Source: Rhodospirillales bacterium (GTDB taxonomy: Bacteria > Pseudomonadota > Alphaproteobacteria > Rhodospirillales > Shumkoniaceae). From it: a DNA stretch of 64,000 nucleotides. Of this stretch, positions 20,610 to 29,522 are shown piece after piece; position 1 is the stretch's first letter, and the number at the start of each line of letters is the position of its first letter. Below the pieces are notes generated by a model. The model saw only the letters and a list, made by a program, of their open reading frames with translations, searched no databases and was not told the DNA's origin. The DNA lies in the NCBI GenBank assembly GCA_028281785.1, contig JANQJG010000072.1, positions 1 through 64,000 of the forward strand, written 5' to 3'. The position numbers and the translations under genes were made by a program.

Positions 20610-22055
20610 CTATCGTTGCGTATCGAGTTCCTGAGGCCGGGTAGCGTCCCCAGAGGGATGGGGCAGCGTTGGCATGACAAAGGGGTGCACGGCCTCGAAC
20701 GCTCGGCTGGCCGTGAGAACCAAGGGATCGGCGTATTTGGGCCCCACGATTTGAAGCGCGGCGGGCAGGCCCTCGTCCGTCAGGCCGCAGGGCACCGTCG
20801 CGGCGGGCTGCTGGGTCAGGTTGAAGGGATATGTGAAGGGTGTCCAGTCGAGCCACTCTTCCATATCGCGATCGGGTGGGGTCAGCCGCCCGGCCTCGAA
20901 GGCGACGAGCGGCAGTTGCGGGGTGAGGAGAAGATCGTAATCGCGGTGGAACGCGGCCATGGCCCGGCCCATCGCCTCTCGGCCCATTTCGGCGCGCATC
21001 CGATCGAGGGCAGATTGCGCCCGGCCACGCTCGGCATACTCCAACATCGGTTGATCGAACAGGTGCCACTTTTCCCTCGGTACGCCGTCGACCACATAGG
21101 CCAGGCCCATGTTCCAAAGGTCCTCGATCAGACTTCGAGGATTGCCGATATCGGGATCGGCCTCCTCGACCACCGCCCCGAGATCGACAAAGGTCTCGAC
21201 GGCCCGATCCACGAGGCGCAGAACCTCCTCGTCGCACCAGGCGAAACCGAGTGTCCGGCTATAGGCGATACGCAGGCCTCGTACGCCGTCCTCCAGGCCG
21301 ATTCGATAGTCGCGGCCATCGTAGGGCAGCGCGAACCAGTCGCGATCGTCGGGCCGGGCAATGACGTTGAGCATGAGCGCGGCGTCGCCGACGGTGCGGG
21401 TCATCGGGCCGTGATGGGCGAGGGTGGCGCGCGCCTCCCATGGATAGGCGGGAACGGTGCCGAAAGTGGGCTTGAGCGTGAAGATGCCGCAGAACCCCGC
21501 GGGGATTCGTACCGAACCCGCCGCGTCGTTGCCGATATGCAGGGCGCCCATCCCGAGGGCCGCAGCGACCGCCGCGCCACCGCTGGAGCCGCCGGATGTT
21601 CGTTCAGGGTTCCAGGGATTGCGGGTTATGCCGGCAAGCGGGCTGTCGGTCACGCCCTTCCACCCGAATTCCGGAGAGTTGGTCTTGCCCAGAAAGACCG
21701 CCCCCTGCTCGCGCATTCTTGCCACGGTCGGGGCGTCGACGGTCCATTCCTGGTCCGGGTCCGTGCTGAGTGACCCCCGCAAGGCCGGCCAACCTTTGGA
21801 CAGCACGACCTCCTTTATGGTCGAGGGCACGCCATCGATCAGGCCACATGGCTCTCCAGCCATCCACCGCGCCTCGGACTCACGGGCCGCAGCCAGGGCA
21901 CGCTCGGGATCGACGAGCCGGAACGCGTTGAAGACGCTATCCAAGGTTTCGATACGCATGAGGGCAGAGCGCGTCGCTTCCAGGGGCGACAGCCGGCGGT
22001 CGCGGAAATGCCGGAGCATTTCGACGGCCGACATCAAGCAGGGATCGTCGGACAC
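20610..22055 (-). CDS. Amidase-signature family amidase
   Basis: 481 residues. The Ser-cisSer-Lys triad is visible: Lys in PSTIKEV, Ser in the glycine-rich TSGGSSGGAAVA and Ser in DAAGSVRIPA. It hydrolyses a carboxamide to acid and ammonia. The GTG at 22055 is favoured because GGAGGG lies about 9 bases upstream; a frame to 22130 is also open. First gene of the leftward amidase-ALDH-ThDP operon; the substrate is unknown. Confidence 0.9.
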   Translation of the reverse strand: MSDDPCLMSAVEMLRHFRDRRLSPLEATRSALMRIETLDSVFNAFRLVDPERALAAARESEARWMAGEPCGLIDGVPSTIKEVVLSKGWPALRGSLSTDPDQEWTVDAPTVARMREQGAVFLGKTNSPEFGWKGVTDSPLAGITRNPWNPERTSGGSSGGAAVAAALGMGALHIGNDAAGSVRIPAGFCGIFTLKPTFGTVPAYPWEARATLAHHGPMTRTVGDAALMLNVIARPDDRDWFALPYDGRDYRIGLEDGVRGLRIAYSRTLGFAWCDEEVLRLVDRAVETFVDLGAVVEEADPDIGNPRSLIEDLWNMGLAYVVDGVPREKWHLFDQPMLEYAERGRAQSALDRMRAEMGREAMGRAMAAFHRDYDLLLTPQLPLVAFEAGRLTPPDRDMEEWLDWTPFTYPFNLTQQPAATVPCGLTDEGLPAALQIVGPKYADPLVLTASRAFEAVHPFVMPTLPHPSGDATRPQELDTQR

Positions 22056-22324
22056 TTTCTCATTCCCTCCCTCGTTCCCTTGGGGCCGATCCGCCTTGCA
22101 GAGGTTGACAGGCCATCTAGCGTAATCCAAGCGTAAGTTCTTTCCAACGAAAGATGTGTTCTGCTGAATGAAACTCGTGACGAGTGCGTTCCGTGGTGAA
22201 GGAAACGACCGTGGACTAGCGGCGGCTTTCCCCGGAAGAACTCGAGTACGAATTCAACCCGCAGTACTCGGTACCCGACTTCTCGACCTGTCAAGTCGAG
22301 CGTACGCGGATCAGCCAACAGACC

Positions 22325-23104
22325 CTAGGGCCGGTGACCGAGGCGGCGCGATATGTTTTCAGCCGCCCGTATGACGAGAGGCGCCCAGCCCAGCAGTTTC
22401 TCCCGGCTGACATTGAAGACATGTCCCCAGACATTGATCGCGCCGACGACCTTGCCTTCAAAATCGAGGATCGGTGCGGCGATGCCGCGAACCTCCGGCT
22501 GCTCCTCCCGGTCGGCGACGGCATAGCCCTGCCGGCGAACCGTGTCCAACTCCCGTATGAGAGCGGCGGGATCCGCGATCGTCCGCTCCGTCAGCTTGGG
22601 AAGATGCATCCCGGCGATCAGCGCGGCGCGCCCCGGCTCGGGAAGGAAGGCCAGGATGGCCTTGCCGAGTGCGGTGCAGTGCGCGGGCGCGCGATCGCCG
22701 ATCTGATGGCGCATCGTCAACGGCGCCCGGGATTCGATCTTCTTGATGAACACGACCTCGGCTTCGTCGAGGACGGCGAGGACCACATGCTCGTCGGTTT
22801 CGCGATTCAGCTTGCGCATCTCTTCGTCGGCGGAGAGCGGCAGGTCGAAGGCGTTCCAGGTTTTTAGCGCCCAGCTCATCGGCTTGAAGCCGAGGCGGAA
22901 GGTGCGCGACCTCTCATCGAAGGCAACGAGGTTTTCGTCCACGAGCATGGCGAGGATGCGGTGAGCCGAGCTTTTGGAAAGGCCCGCCATGTTCACGAGA
23001 TCCGTAAACCGGAGCGGTTCGGCGACGGTTCCAAGGGCGTCGAGGAGAGCGATGGACTTCTTGAGAATCGTCGGCTTTGGGGCGTCATCGGGCAATCGCG
23101 GCAT
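22325..23104 (-). CDS. IclR-family transcriptional regulator
   Basis: About 259 residues. The N-terminal winged HTH contains FTDLVNMAGLSKSSAHRILA. The C-terminal effector domain contains PAHCTALGKAILAFLP and RRQGYAVADREEQPEVRGIAAPI, both typical of IclR. It lies between the leftward amidase operon and the divergent TRAP operon, so it probably controls both. A GTG- or ATG-started extension to 23149 is possible. Confidence 0.92.
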   Translation of the reverse strand: MPRLPDDAPKPTILKKSIALLDALGTVAEPLRFTDLVNMAGLSKSSAHRILAMLVDENLVAFDERSRTFRLGFKPMSWALKTWNAFDLPLSADEEMRKLNRETDEHVVLAVLDEAEVVFIKKIESRAPLTMRHQIGDRAPAHCTALGKAILAFLPEPGRAALIAGMHLPKLTERTIADPAALIRELDTVRRQGYAVADREEQPEVRGIAAPILDFEGKVVGAINVWGHVFNVSREKLLGWAPLVIRAAENISRRLGHRP

Positions 23105-23163
23105 CCCTTCTGCTTGACACGCGGTGTCGGTTAAGCAACAGTAGTTCATTAATCAGAACAATA

Positions 23164-23180
23164 GTTCTGTTGAACAGAAC
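23164..23180. promoter_or_regulatory. Perfect 17-bp palindrome, candidate IclR operator
   Basis: GTTCTGTT-G-AACAGAAC: two 8-bp perfect arms around one base, in the 118-bp gap between divergent iclR and dctP, 43 bp before the dctP start. A related half-site (AGAAC) lies just upstream at 23153-23157. Confidence 0.6.
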
Positions 23181-23222
23181 TTCATGTCAATACCCTTCTT
23201 TGTCTGTGGAGGACGTAACGCT

Positions 23223-24266
23223 ATGCGCCACCTTATGCTCCGAACCGCGACGCTCGCGGTGGCGTTTGCAGCCGTGAGCGCCTTTTCCGTATCAGCGGCG
23301 GAATTCACCATGAAGCTGGGACACAGCAACCAGCCCGATCCCAAGGATTCGGTCTTTCATGCCTGTGCCCTGAAGTTCGAGGAGCTGCTCGAGAAATATT
23401 CCGAAGGTCGCATCGATGTCGTCATCTTTCCGGCGTTCCAATTGGGAAGCGAGCAGGAGCAGGTGCGCGCGACCCAGCTCGGTACGCAGGAATCGACGAT
23501 CATCTCGACCAACAACCTCAACGTCTTTACCCGCTCGCTGGGCTTTTTAACGCTGCCCTACATTTTCGAGACGGTCGAGGAAGGTCGGAACGTCATCGAC
23601 CAGAGTTGGGACCGGCTTAACGAATGGTCCGTCAAAGAGGCGGGTGTGCGCCTCATCACCGTGATCGACGCGGGTTTCCGTGACCTCACCAATTCCAAGA
23701 AGCCGGTTCGCAATCTCGCCGACCTACAGGACCTCAAGATCCGCGTCCCGCCGAACCCCATCATGATCGCGGCCTTCAAGAGCTGGGACAACGAACCCAT
23801 CCCCATGGCGTGGTCCGAGACCTTCAATGCCCTTCAACAAAAAGTCGTGGATGCCCAGGAGAACCCGATCAACGTGCTTCTGGCCGTGAAGTTCTACGAA
23901 GTGCAGAAGTGGGTCACCGAAATCTCATACGTCTATCAAAGCAACTTCATTGTCGCCTCGGAAGCTTGGCTTCAAAGCCTCCCCAAGGAGCTTCAGGACG
24001 CGGTCGTCCGCGCCGGCAAGGAGACCACCGATTGGGAGCGCGACTACATCGTCAAGACGACCCAGAGCGATATCAAGCGCCTGAAGGAGGACCATGGCAT
24101 CGTTTTCCTCGGCCCGCCCGAGGACAAACCGGAGTGGATCCGTCGCGCCCGTTCCATCTGGCCGGATTTCTATGACTTCATCGGAAACGGCGACGTGGAC
24201 AAGGGCAAGGCGACGGTCGATTACATCGTCTCCCTGACCGAGGAGTTCCGGGCCAAGAACAAGTAG
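23223..24266 (+). CDS. dctP: TRAP transporter substrate-binding protein (DctP)
   Basis: 347 residues. It has a Sec signal peptide (about 1-23, ending FSVSAAEF) and a DctP body with LKLGHSN-like start and DLKIRVPPNPI, which holds the ligand-binding Arg. Periplasmic receptor for an organic acid. The start at 23223 has GGAGG about 11 bases upstream; an upstream ATG at 23184 lies against the palindrome and is unlikely. Its ligand should match the amidase pathway. Confidence 0.93.
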   Translation: MRHLMLRTATLAVAFAAVSAFSVSAAEFTMKLGHSNQPDPKDSVFHACALKFEELLEKYSEGRIDVVIFPAFQLGSEQEQVRATQLGTQESTIISTNNLNVFTRSLGFLTLPYIFETVEEGRNVIDQSWDRLNEWSVKEAGVRLITVIDAGFRDLTNSKKPVRNLADLQDLKIRVPPNPIMIAAFKSWDNEPIPMAWSETFNALQQKVVDAQENPINVLLAVKFYEVQKWVTEISYVYQSNFIVASEAWLQSLPKELQDAVVRAGKETTDWERDYIVKTTQSDIKRLKEDHGIVFLGPPEDKPEWIRRARSIWPDFYDFIGNGDVDKGKATVDYIVSLTEEFRAKNK

Positions 24267-24341
24267 GCCCTTGTATCGGGTGGCGGGCGGATTGAGAATC
24301 TGCCCGCCGTCTACTCCCGTGGGAGATTGCCTATCCGTCCC

Positions 24342-24887
24342 ATGACAAAAGCCCTCCGTCTCCTTGACCGGCATTTCGAAGAAGCGGTCTGCGCCGTTCT
24401 GCTCGTCTTCCTGATGCTTCTGCTGATGATCCAGGTCGTGCTGCGGTACGGCTTCGACATGGCCTGGGCCTGGAACGAGGAGCTGACGCGCTTTTTCTTC
24501 GTGTGGTTCGTCTACCTGGGGGCCAGCCTGGGCGTCCAACGTCAGGGGCACATTCGGGTTCTGACTTTCGTGCTGATACTGCCATCGCCGACCCTGCGCA
24601 GGGTGGCGATGCTCCTCTCCGATGGCTTCTGGCTGATCTTCATGGGACTGATCGTCTATTACAGCTTCGATTTCATGGAGACGATCCTGCGCTTTCCGCA
24701 AGGCTCCGCCGTTCTCGACATTCCCCTCTTCTACGTCTACCTGATCGTGCCCGGCGGCTTCTTCCTCATGATGTTTCGGCTCTCCCAGCTCTATTTGAGG
24801 AGTTGGGGACTCATGGGCGGGGAAACGCCACCGAGCGAAGCGGAAGAGGACAAGTTCGCGACGCCTGAAGGGAGGCGCGCGCCATGA
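24342..24887 (+). CDS. dctQ: TRAP transporter small permease (DctQ)
   Basis: 181 residues with four membrane helices and the DctQ motif WAWNEELTRFFFVWFVYLG. Its stop overlaps the dctM start by 4 bp (ATGA). The start is uncertain: GGGAGA lies at 24321, close to a TTG at 24327 and 16 bases from the ATG at 24342. Confidence 0.9.
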   Translation: MTKALRLLDRHFEEAVCAVLLVFLMLLLMIQVVLRYGFDMAWAWNEELTRFFFVWFVYLGASLGVQRQGHIRVLTFVLILPSPTLRRVAMLLSDGFWLIFMGLIVYYSFDFMETILRFPQGSAVLDIPLFYVYLIVPGGFFLMMFRLSQLYLRSWGLMGGETPPSEAEEDKFATPEGRRAP

Positions 24888-26161
24888 TGCTGACCGCCGT
24901 CTTCGTCTTCTGCCTGGTCCTCGGCATTCCCATCCTGGCAACCATCGGCCTGGCCACGGTCGTGCCTATCCTGGTCGACGGCGGCATTCCAATGACGATG
25001 GTGATCCAGACCCTTTACACCGGGGTGGATCAGTTTCCGCTGATCGCGGTCACCGGCTTCATCCTCGCCGGCGCCCTGATGGGAGCCTGCGGAATCACCG
25101 ACCGAATCGTCGAAGTGGCGTCGAGCATCGTCGGCAACGTGACGGGCGGCCTCGCCGTCGTTACCATCCTCGCCTGCATGTTCTTCGCCGCGATCAGCGG
25201 TTCGGGCCCGGCCACCGTTGCGGCGATCGGCGGCATCATGCTGCCGGGCATGTTCCGGCGAGGCTATGGGCGGGATTTCGGCGGCGCGGTCGCGGCATCG
25301 GGCGGGACCCTAGGCATCCTGATACCGCCCAGTAACCCGATGATCATCTACGGAGTCGTGGCCAGCACCTCGATCACGCAGCTTTTCATGGCCGGGCTCA
25401 TTCCCGGGCTCCTTATCGGGTTCTTGATGATCCTGGCCGCCTATGCCGTATCGCGCAAGCGCGGATATGTGGGCTCGGGCGAAAAGTTCTCGGCGCGCCG
25501 CGCGCTGCACGCCATCAATCGCGGCAAGTGGGCCTTGATGGCGCCCATCATCATTCTCGGGGGGATCTATGCCGGCGTTTTCACGCCCGTGGAGGCCTCC
25601 GCCGTGGCGGTATTTTACGCGCTGTTCGTGGGGACGGTGATCTACCGGGCGCTCACATGGCGGTCGTTTTTCGCATGCCTGCGCACAACCGCGCTGACCT
25701 CGGGCACCGTCCTCGTCATTGTCGGCGTGGCGCTGTCGTTCGGACGCCTTTTGACGATCTATCGCATCCCGGTCATCGTCGCCGAAGGCCTCGGCAGCAT
25801 TTCCTCGGACCCCATCGTTCTGCTGTTCCTGATCGCCGGCTTCCTGATCGTCATCGGCACGTTCATGGAGACCCTGGCCCAGATCATTATCCTGACGCCG
25901 GTTTTCCTGCCCCTCGTGACGAGCCTCGGCATCGATCCCATACATTTCGGGGTGATCTTCGTCATCTGCTGCGAGATCGGTTTCCTGACCCCGCCGCTCG
26001 GGGCCAATCTTTACGTTGCGATGAAGCAGGCGGATATAAGCCTCGAGGCGATCTCGAAGGCTGTTCTTCCTTTCCTTGCCGTACTCGTCGGCGGGCTGGT
26101 GCCGATTATCCTGTTCCCGCAGATCTCCTTGTTCCTCCCCAACCTTCTGATGGGCCGATAG
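24884..26161 (+). CDS. dctM: TRAP transporter large permease (DctM)
   Basis: 425 residues, multi-helix DctM. ISGSGPATVAAIGGIMLPG and GILIPPSNPMIIYG correspond to the conserved transport core; GVFTPVEASAVAVF and GFLTPPLGANLYV are further family segments. GGGAGGCGCGCGCC precedes the ATG. Last gene of the second TRAP operon. Confidence 0.93.
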   Translation: MMLTAVFVFCLVLGIPILATIGLATVVPILVDGGIPMTMVIQTLYTGVDQFPLIAVTGFILAGALMGACGITDRIVEVASSIVGNVTGGLAVVTILACMFFAAISGSGPATVAAIGGIMLPGMFRRGYGRDFGGAVAASGGTLGILIPPSNPMIIYGVVASTSITQLFMAGLIPGLLIGFLMILAAYAVSRKRGYVGSGEKFSARRALHAINRGKWALMAPIIILGGIYAGVFTPVEASAVAVFYALFVGTVIYRALTWRSFFACLRTTALTSGTVLVIVGVALSFGRLLTIYRIPVIVAEGLGSISSDPIVLLFLIAGFLIVIGTFMETLAQIIILTPVFLPLVTSLGIDPIHFGVIFVICCEIGFLTPPLGANLYVAMKQADISLEAISKAVLPFLAVLVGGLVPIILFPQISLFLPNLLMGR

Positions 26162-26228
26162 CCAGGGCCGGACCCATAGTGCATCCTTCTCGCTCAATGA
26201 TGGCAGTCTACCACCACACCATGGGATC

Positions 26229-26243
26229 AAAGGGGGGCCCTTT
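26229..26243 (+). terminator. Weak hairpin after the TRAP operon
   Basis: AAAGGG (26229-26234), loop GGG, CCCTTT (26238-26243), about 70 bp after the dctM stop and before the convergent SorC regulator. No clear T run follows, so termination is only possible, not shown. Confidence 0.3.
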
Positions 26244-26312
26244 AAGACTCAATCGCTTCCACGCTTGAGCGGCCTGTTTTGTATCTGTTCCCCGATGGAC
26301 ATCGCCCCGTCG

Positions 26313-27263
26313 TCACAGGACGTTTCGGGAGAGGAGAGCGTGGGCCGTCGCCTCGTCAGTACCCAGGGAGTTAACGATCCGCCCACGCAAACCGGCGCGT
26401 AGGGCTGGAACCTTGGCCTCGCCATTGGCCACGGCGATACGAAAAGGGATAGATTTCAACTGTGGTAACGTGATGGCCAAGGTGCGAGCGTCGAGCTCGG
26501 AGGGTACGGCGTTGCCCTCTCCGTCATAGAAACGCGCGCAGATGGAGCCAACCGCGCCGAGGGCGCCGACGCCCGCGATCTCGTCGACCGTCACCACGCC
26601 ATGTCTGACGATTGCCGCTTCGGGGGAGATGGCGCCGACCCCGACCAGTGCCACAGAGCATCGACGAATCACCTCAAACGCAGCCCGAACAATCGGCGCG
26701 TCGACGAGCGTCGCGGCCGTTTCATGACAATCGACCATCGCCGGCGCGGGTAATTGCCAAGTGCGCGCGCCAATCCGCATGGCCAACTCACGCGCCACTT
26801 CGTGTGGATGCGTCGGGGCATCCACCATGCCGACGCCGCCGATAAGAGGAACAACCTCAAGCCCGGGCAGGCTCGTCCGGCTCATATGCTGGACAACCGT
26901 GGCAGTGGTCCGACCGTCGGACACTCCGATAACCGTATCGGCGCGCAGGACTGGGGCCAGGAACTCGGCAACCGCGCGACCGAGCCGATGACGGGTTTGA
27001 GCGCCGTCCTCGGCCGTGTGAACGACCACGGCCGACGGAACACCAAACTTTTCCTCGAGGGCGTGTTCGAGGTCGGGCAACCGATCCGACGGCGGAACCA
27101 CTCGGATTTCAACGAAGCCGAGGTCCCGTGCCTGCTTGAGCGCCCGGCTCACGGTAGAGGATGAAATGCCGAGCATGGCCGCGATGTCCTGCTGCGAGCG
27201 CTTTTCCTCGTACCGCATGCGGGCGATGCGGAGAATGACGGAAGGGTCGCGCAGGTTCGCCAT
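26313..27263 (-). CDS. SorC-family sugar-responsive transcriptional regulator
   Basis: 316 residues. An N-terminal HTH (SQQDIAAMLGISSSTVSRAL) is followed by the SorC sugar-binding domain, including GVSDGRTTATVV, a phosphosugar-binding-like segment, and VALVGVGAI. It probably responds to a sugar phosphate of the adjacent sugar module (27.3-32.4 kb). It lies directly after the HPS/epimerase-like remnant on the same strand, so the two may once have been co-transcribed. Confidence 0.9.
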   Translation of the reverse strand: MANLRDPSVILRIARMRYEEKRSQQDIAAMLGISSSTVSRALKQARDLGFVEIRVVPPSDRLPDLEHALEEKFGVPSAVVVHTAEDGAQTRHRLGRAVAEFLAPVLRADTVIGVSDGRTTATVVQHMSRTSLPGLEVVPLIGGVGMVDAPTHPHEVARELAMRIGARTWQLPAPAMVDCHETAATLVDAPIVRAAFEVIRRCSVALVGVGAISPEAAIVRHGVVTVDEIAGVGALGAVGSICARFYDGEGNAVPSELDARTLAITLPQLKSIPFRIAVANGEAKVPALRAGLRGRIVNSLGTDEATAHALLSRNVL

Positions 27264-27273
27264 ATGCGATGTC

Positions 27274-27480
27274 TCAGGAGGTCGACGCGCTGCCCGGATC
27301 GGACATCCGAACTGCCGGGAGAAGGCATCTCAACCTGGGCAGTGTCTTGCCGGGGGGGTTGGCGAAGACAGAGCGTCCGCAAACCACAATGTCGGCGCCT
27401 GAGGCGAATGCGGTCGGAATCGTGTCCTCGTCAAGGCATCCGTCTGCAACGACCACGGCGTCCGAGTACAGGGCTCGATC
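27274..27480 (-). pseudogene. 3' remnant of a ribulose-phosphate-binding barrel gene (HPS/epimerase-like)
   Basis: Reading leftward, the frame gives VVVADGCLDEDTIPTAFA followed by SGADIVVCGRSVFANPP. This is the C-terminal phosphate-binding end of the 3-hexulose-6-phosphate synthase / ribulose-phosphate 3-epimerase barrel family (pattern V-x-G-G-x-x-x-x-T-I-P ... GADI-x-V-x-G). Upstream the frame loses similarity at about 27460-27480, where the opposite-strand FGGY-kinase sequence begins. Roughly the first two thirds of the gene are missing. HPS is the better fit because a PHI-like gene is present at 28905. Confidence 0.5.
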
Positions 27481-27986
27481 TGACCGGAGAACGGTCGCCC
27501 CACGCCGATCCAGAGGCGCGAGGCTGTTGGTTCGGTCTCACGACCCGGCACAATCGCCACCACCTCGCTCGGGCGGTGGTCGAGGGCGTATGCTTTGCCT
27601 TGCGCGATTTGGTTGAAGTCGCTCTTGATCTCGATGTTGAGGTGGGGGAAATCCGCGTCGCCGGCGGCGGGGCGCGAGACGTGGTCTGGCTGCAAACACT
27701 GGCGGATGTCCTGGGCCGGCCCGTTCGCGCGGCGTTGACCCCGGATGCCTCGCCTTACGGGGCCGCGGCTTTGGCCATGGCCGCGGTGACAGAGAGGAAT
27801 GTGGCCCCCCTCGCCGCGGCTTGGTCCCGTCAGGGGCCGGAGGTGGAACCAAATCCCCAGGTCGTCGACGCTTACTCCGACCAATACGAGGCATTCCGGG
27901 CCCTTTATCCGGCGACTCGAACACTCATGCATGATCTCGCCGCGCTCGAACGACGGGCCGACGACCGGGAGGCGGAGGTGTCATGA
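27471..27986 (+). pseudogene. 3' remnant of an FGGY-family sugar kinase (xylulokinase-like)
   Basis: From about 27471 the frame reads LTGERSPHADPEARGCWFGL, then HLARAVVEGVCFALRD, a glycine-rich GGGARDVVWLQTLADVLG and AALTPDASPYGAAALA. These are the C-terminal FGGY domain of a xylulokinase-like protein. The N-terminal domain and about 300 residues are absent; the open frame to 27264 encodes unrelated arginine-rich sequence. Its stop overlaps the next gene by 4 bp (27983-27986), the relic of tight operon coupling. Confidence 0.75.
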
Positions 27987-28912
27987 CCGAAATCGCCCTT
28001 AAAACAGCGGCGGTTACCTCGCTGCTCAAGTATTACCCTCTGCCGGAGGCGCTCTCCGTCATCGCGGAAGCCGGATATGACGGCGTCGAGCTGTGGGGAG
28101 GTCTTCCGCACGGCTACGTGGATGATTTCTACGAGGATGGGTGCCTCGACGCGGGCGTGGTCGCCGCCTGCCGACGCCTCGTCGAGAAGTCGGGACTGAC
28201 GCCGGTTGCCTTCCTTCCGGAGCAGTGCTTCTACCCGGTGAACTACCTCATCGACACGGCGCCGCCCTTTGATGGAGAGCGGCTCAGGACGCGGAGCGTC
28301 GCTTACTTCGAACGCGGCATCGAAGTGGCTGCGGCGCTCGAATTCCCTTTGATGGTTCTCACCACGCCATTCTGGGGGTGGCGACAGACTCGCGAGAGGT
28401 TCGTTTTCGACGCGGATAAAGTTCTCGATCGAGTGATCGACACCGTCGGCCGTTTGACGCGCTGCGCGGAGCGTCACGGTTTGGTGCTGGTCCTGGAGCC
28501 CTTGACCGACCTTGAGACCACCTCCGTGGAAACGCTCGATGACCTGGTTGCCGTCCTCGACGGGGTTGGCTCGCCCGCACTGGCTGCCATGCTTGATGTC
28601 GGCCATGTGAATGTCACGGCGCGGCGCTTGGGTATCGATGCCGCCGGGTACTTTCTCGACCATGTGGAAAAGCTCGGTGATCGCCTGCGCCATGTGCATG
28701 TGAACGACAATGCCGGCGACAGCGACGCGCATCTTCTGCCGGGAGAGGGAACGTTCGATTTTGCGACCGCCTGTCGTGCCCTGAAGGCGGCCGGATACAG
28801 CGGATATCTCTCGGCCGAGATCATGATGTTCGGGCCTAACCCCGTTCCTCCGAATCCGGCCGGGGTACTCGCCCGAACTCTCGAACACGTGCGGAGGACT
28901 TGGCATGGCTGA
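27983..28912 (+). CDS. Sugar-phosphate isomerase/epimerase (xylose-isomerase-like TIM barrel)
   Basis: 309 residues. TIM barrel of the AP-endonuclease-2/tagatose-epimerase superfamily, with metal-ligand segments VLVLEPLTD, MLDVGHVN, LRHVHVNDN and LSAEIMM. Probably interconverts a ketose or ketose phosphate (D-tagatose/psicose 3-epimerase or hydroxypyruvate-isomerase-like). It overlaps the FGGY remnant by 4 bp and the SIS gene by 8 bp. Confidence 0.85.
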   Translation: MTEIALKTAAVTSLLKYYPLPEALSVIAEAGYDGVELWGGLPHGYVDDFYEDGCLDAGVVAACRRLVEKSGLTPVAFLPEQCFYPVNYLIDTAPPFDGERLRTRSVAYFERGIEVAAALEFPLMVLTTPFWGWRQTRERFVFDADKVLDRVIDTVGRLTRCAERHGLVLVLEPLTDLETTSVETLDDLVAVLDGVGSPALAAMLDVGHVNVTARRLGIDAAGYFLDHVEKLGDRLRHVHVNDNAGDSDAHLLPGEGTFDFATACRALKAAGYSGYLSAEIMMFGPNPVPPNPAGVLARTLEHVRRTWHG

Positions 28913-29459
28913 TAACGCGCATTCGGAAGTGGCTTCCGAGATCGCGCGTCATGCGCCGCTCCTGCCGGTCGGCCGTCTGGACGAACTTCTCCGTGCCGTT
29001 ACAAGCGCGGATCGTGTGTTTGTCTGCGCGGTTGGGCGCTGTGGTCTGGTGCTCAAGATGTTCGCAACGCGGCTCGCCCAACTCGGCATTCGCTGCTACG
29101 TCGCCGGTGATCTGACGACACCGTCGATCGGCGATGGCGATGTCCTGATTGCCGCTTCGGGCTCGGGGGTGACGCCGACGGTCGTGCTTCTGGCGTCCCG
29201 GGCCCGCATGTTCGGCGCCAAGGTGATCGGCTTGTCCGCTCATGAGGACGCGGAGTTTGCTCGTAACGTGGACTCGGTCATCACGCTACCCGTTCCCGCT
29301 AAAACGGATCCGATAGACCGAAAGCAATCCGTACAGCCGCCCGGATCGCTCTTCGAGCAACTCCTTCTGTGCTTTCTAGAGGAGGCAATACTTCGACTCG
29401 CGCGCGAGCAAGACGAGGGGTTTCAGACGATACGAAGCCGGCACGCGAACCTCGAATGA
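28905..29459 (+). CDS. SIS-domain sugar isomerase, 6-phospho-3-hexuloisomerase-like
   Basis: 184 residues, the size of HxlB/PHI. A single SIS domain includes VGRCGLVLKMFATRLAQLG (GRSG in most homologues), ASGSGVTPTVV and the C-terminal PPGSLFEQLLLCFLEEA, which is characteristic of PHI. PHI converts 3-hexulose-6-phosphate to fructose-6-phosphate. Its normal partner synthase is represented only by the truncated remnant at 27274-27480. It overlaps the preceding epimerase gene. Confidence 0.82.
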   Translation: MADNAHSEVASEIARHAPLLPVGRLDELLRAVTSADRVFVCAVGRCGLVLKMFATRLAQLGIRCYVAGDLTTPSIGDGDVLIAASGSGVTPTVVLLASRARMFGAKVIGLSAHEDAEFARNVDSVITLPVPAKTDPIDRKQSVQPPGSLFEQLLLCFLEEAILRLAREQDEGFQTIRSRHANLE

Positions 29460-29522
29460 CCGCCGTGTCCTTTGTCGCGGGCGCGGCGGTTTGGTCCACG
29501 ATCAACAGGGAGAACAGGATCG

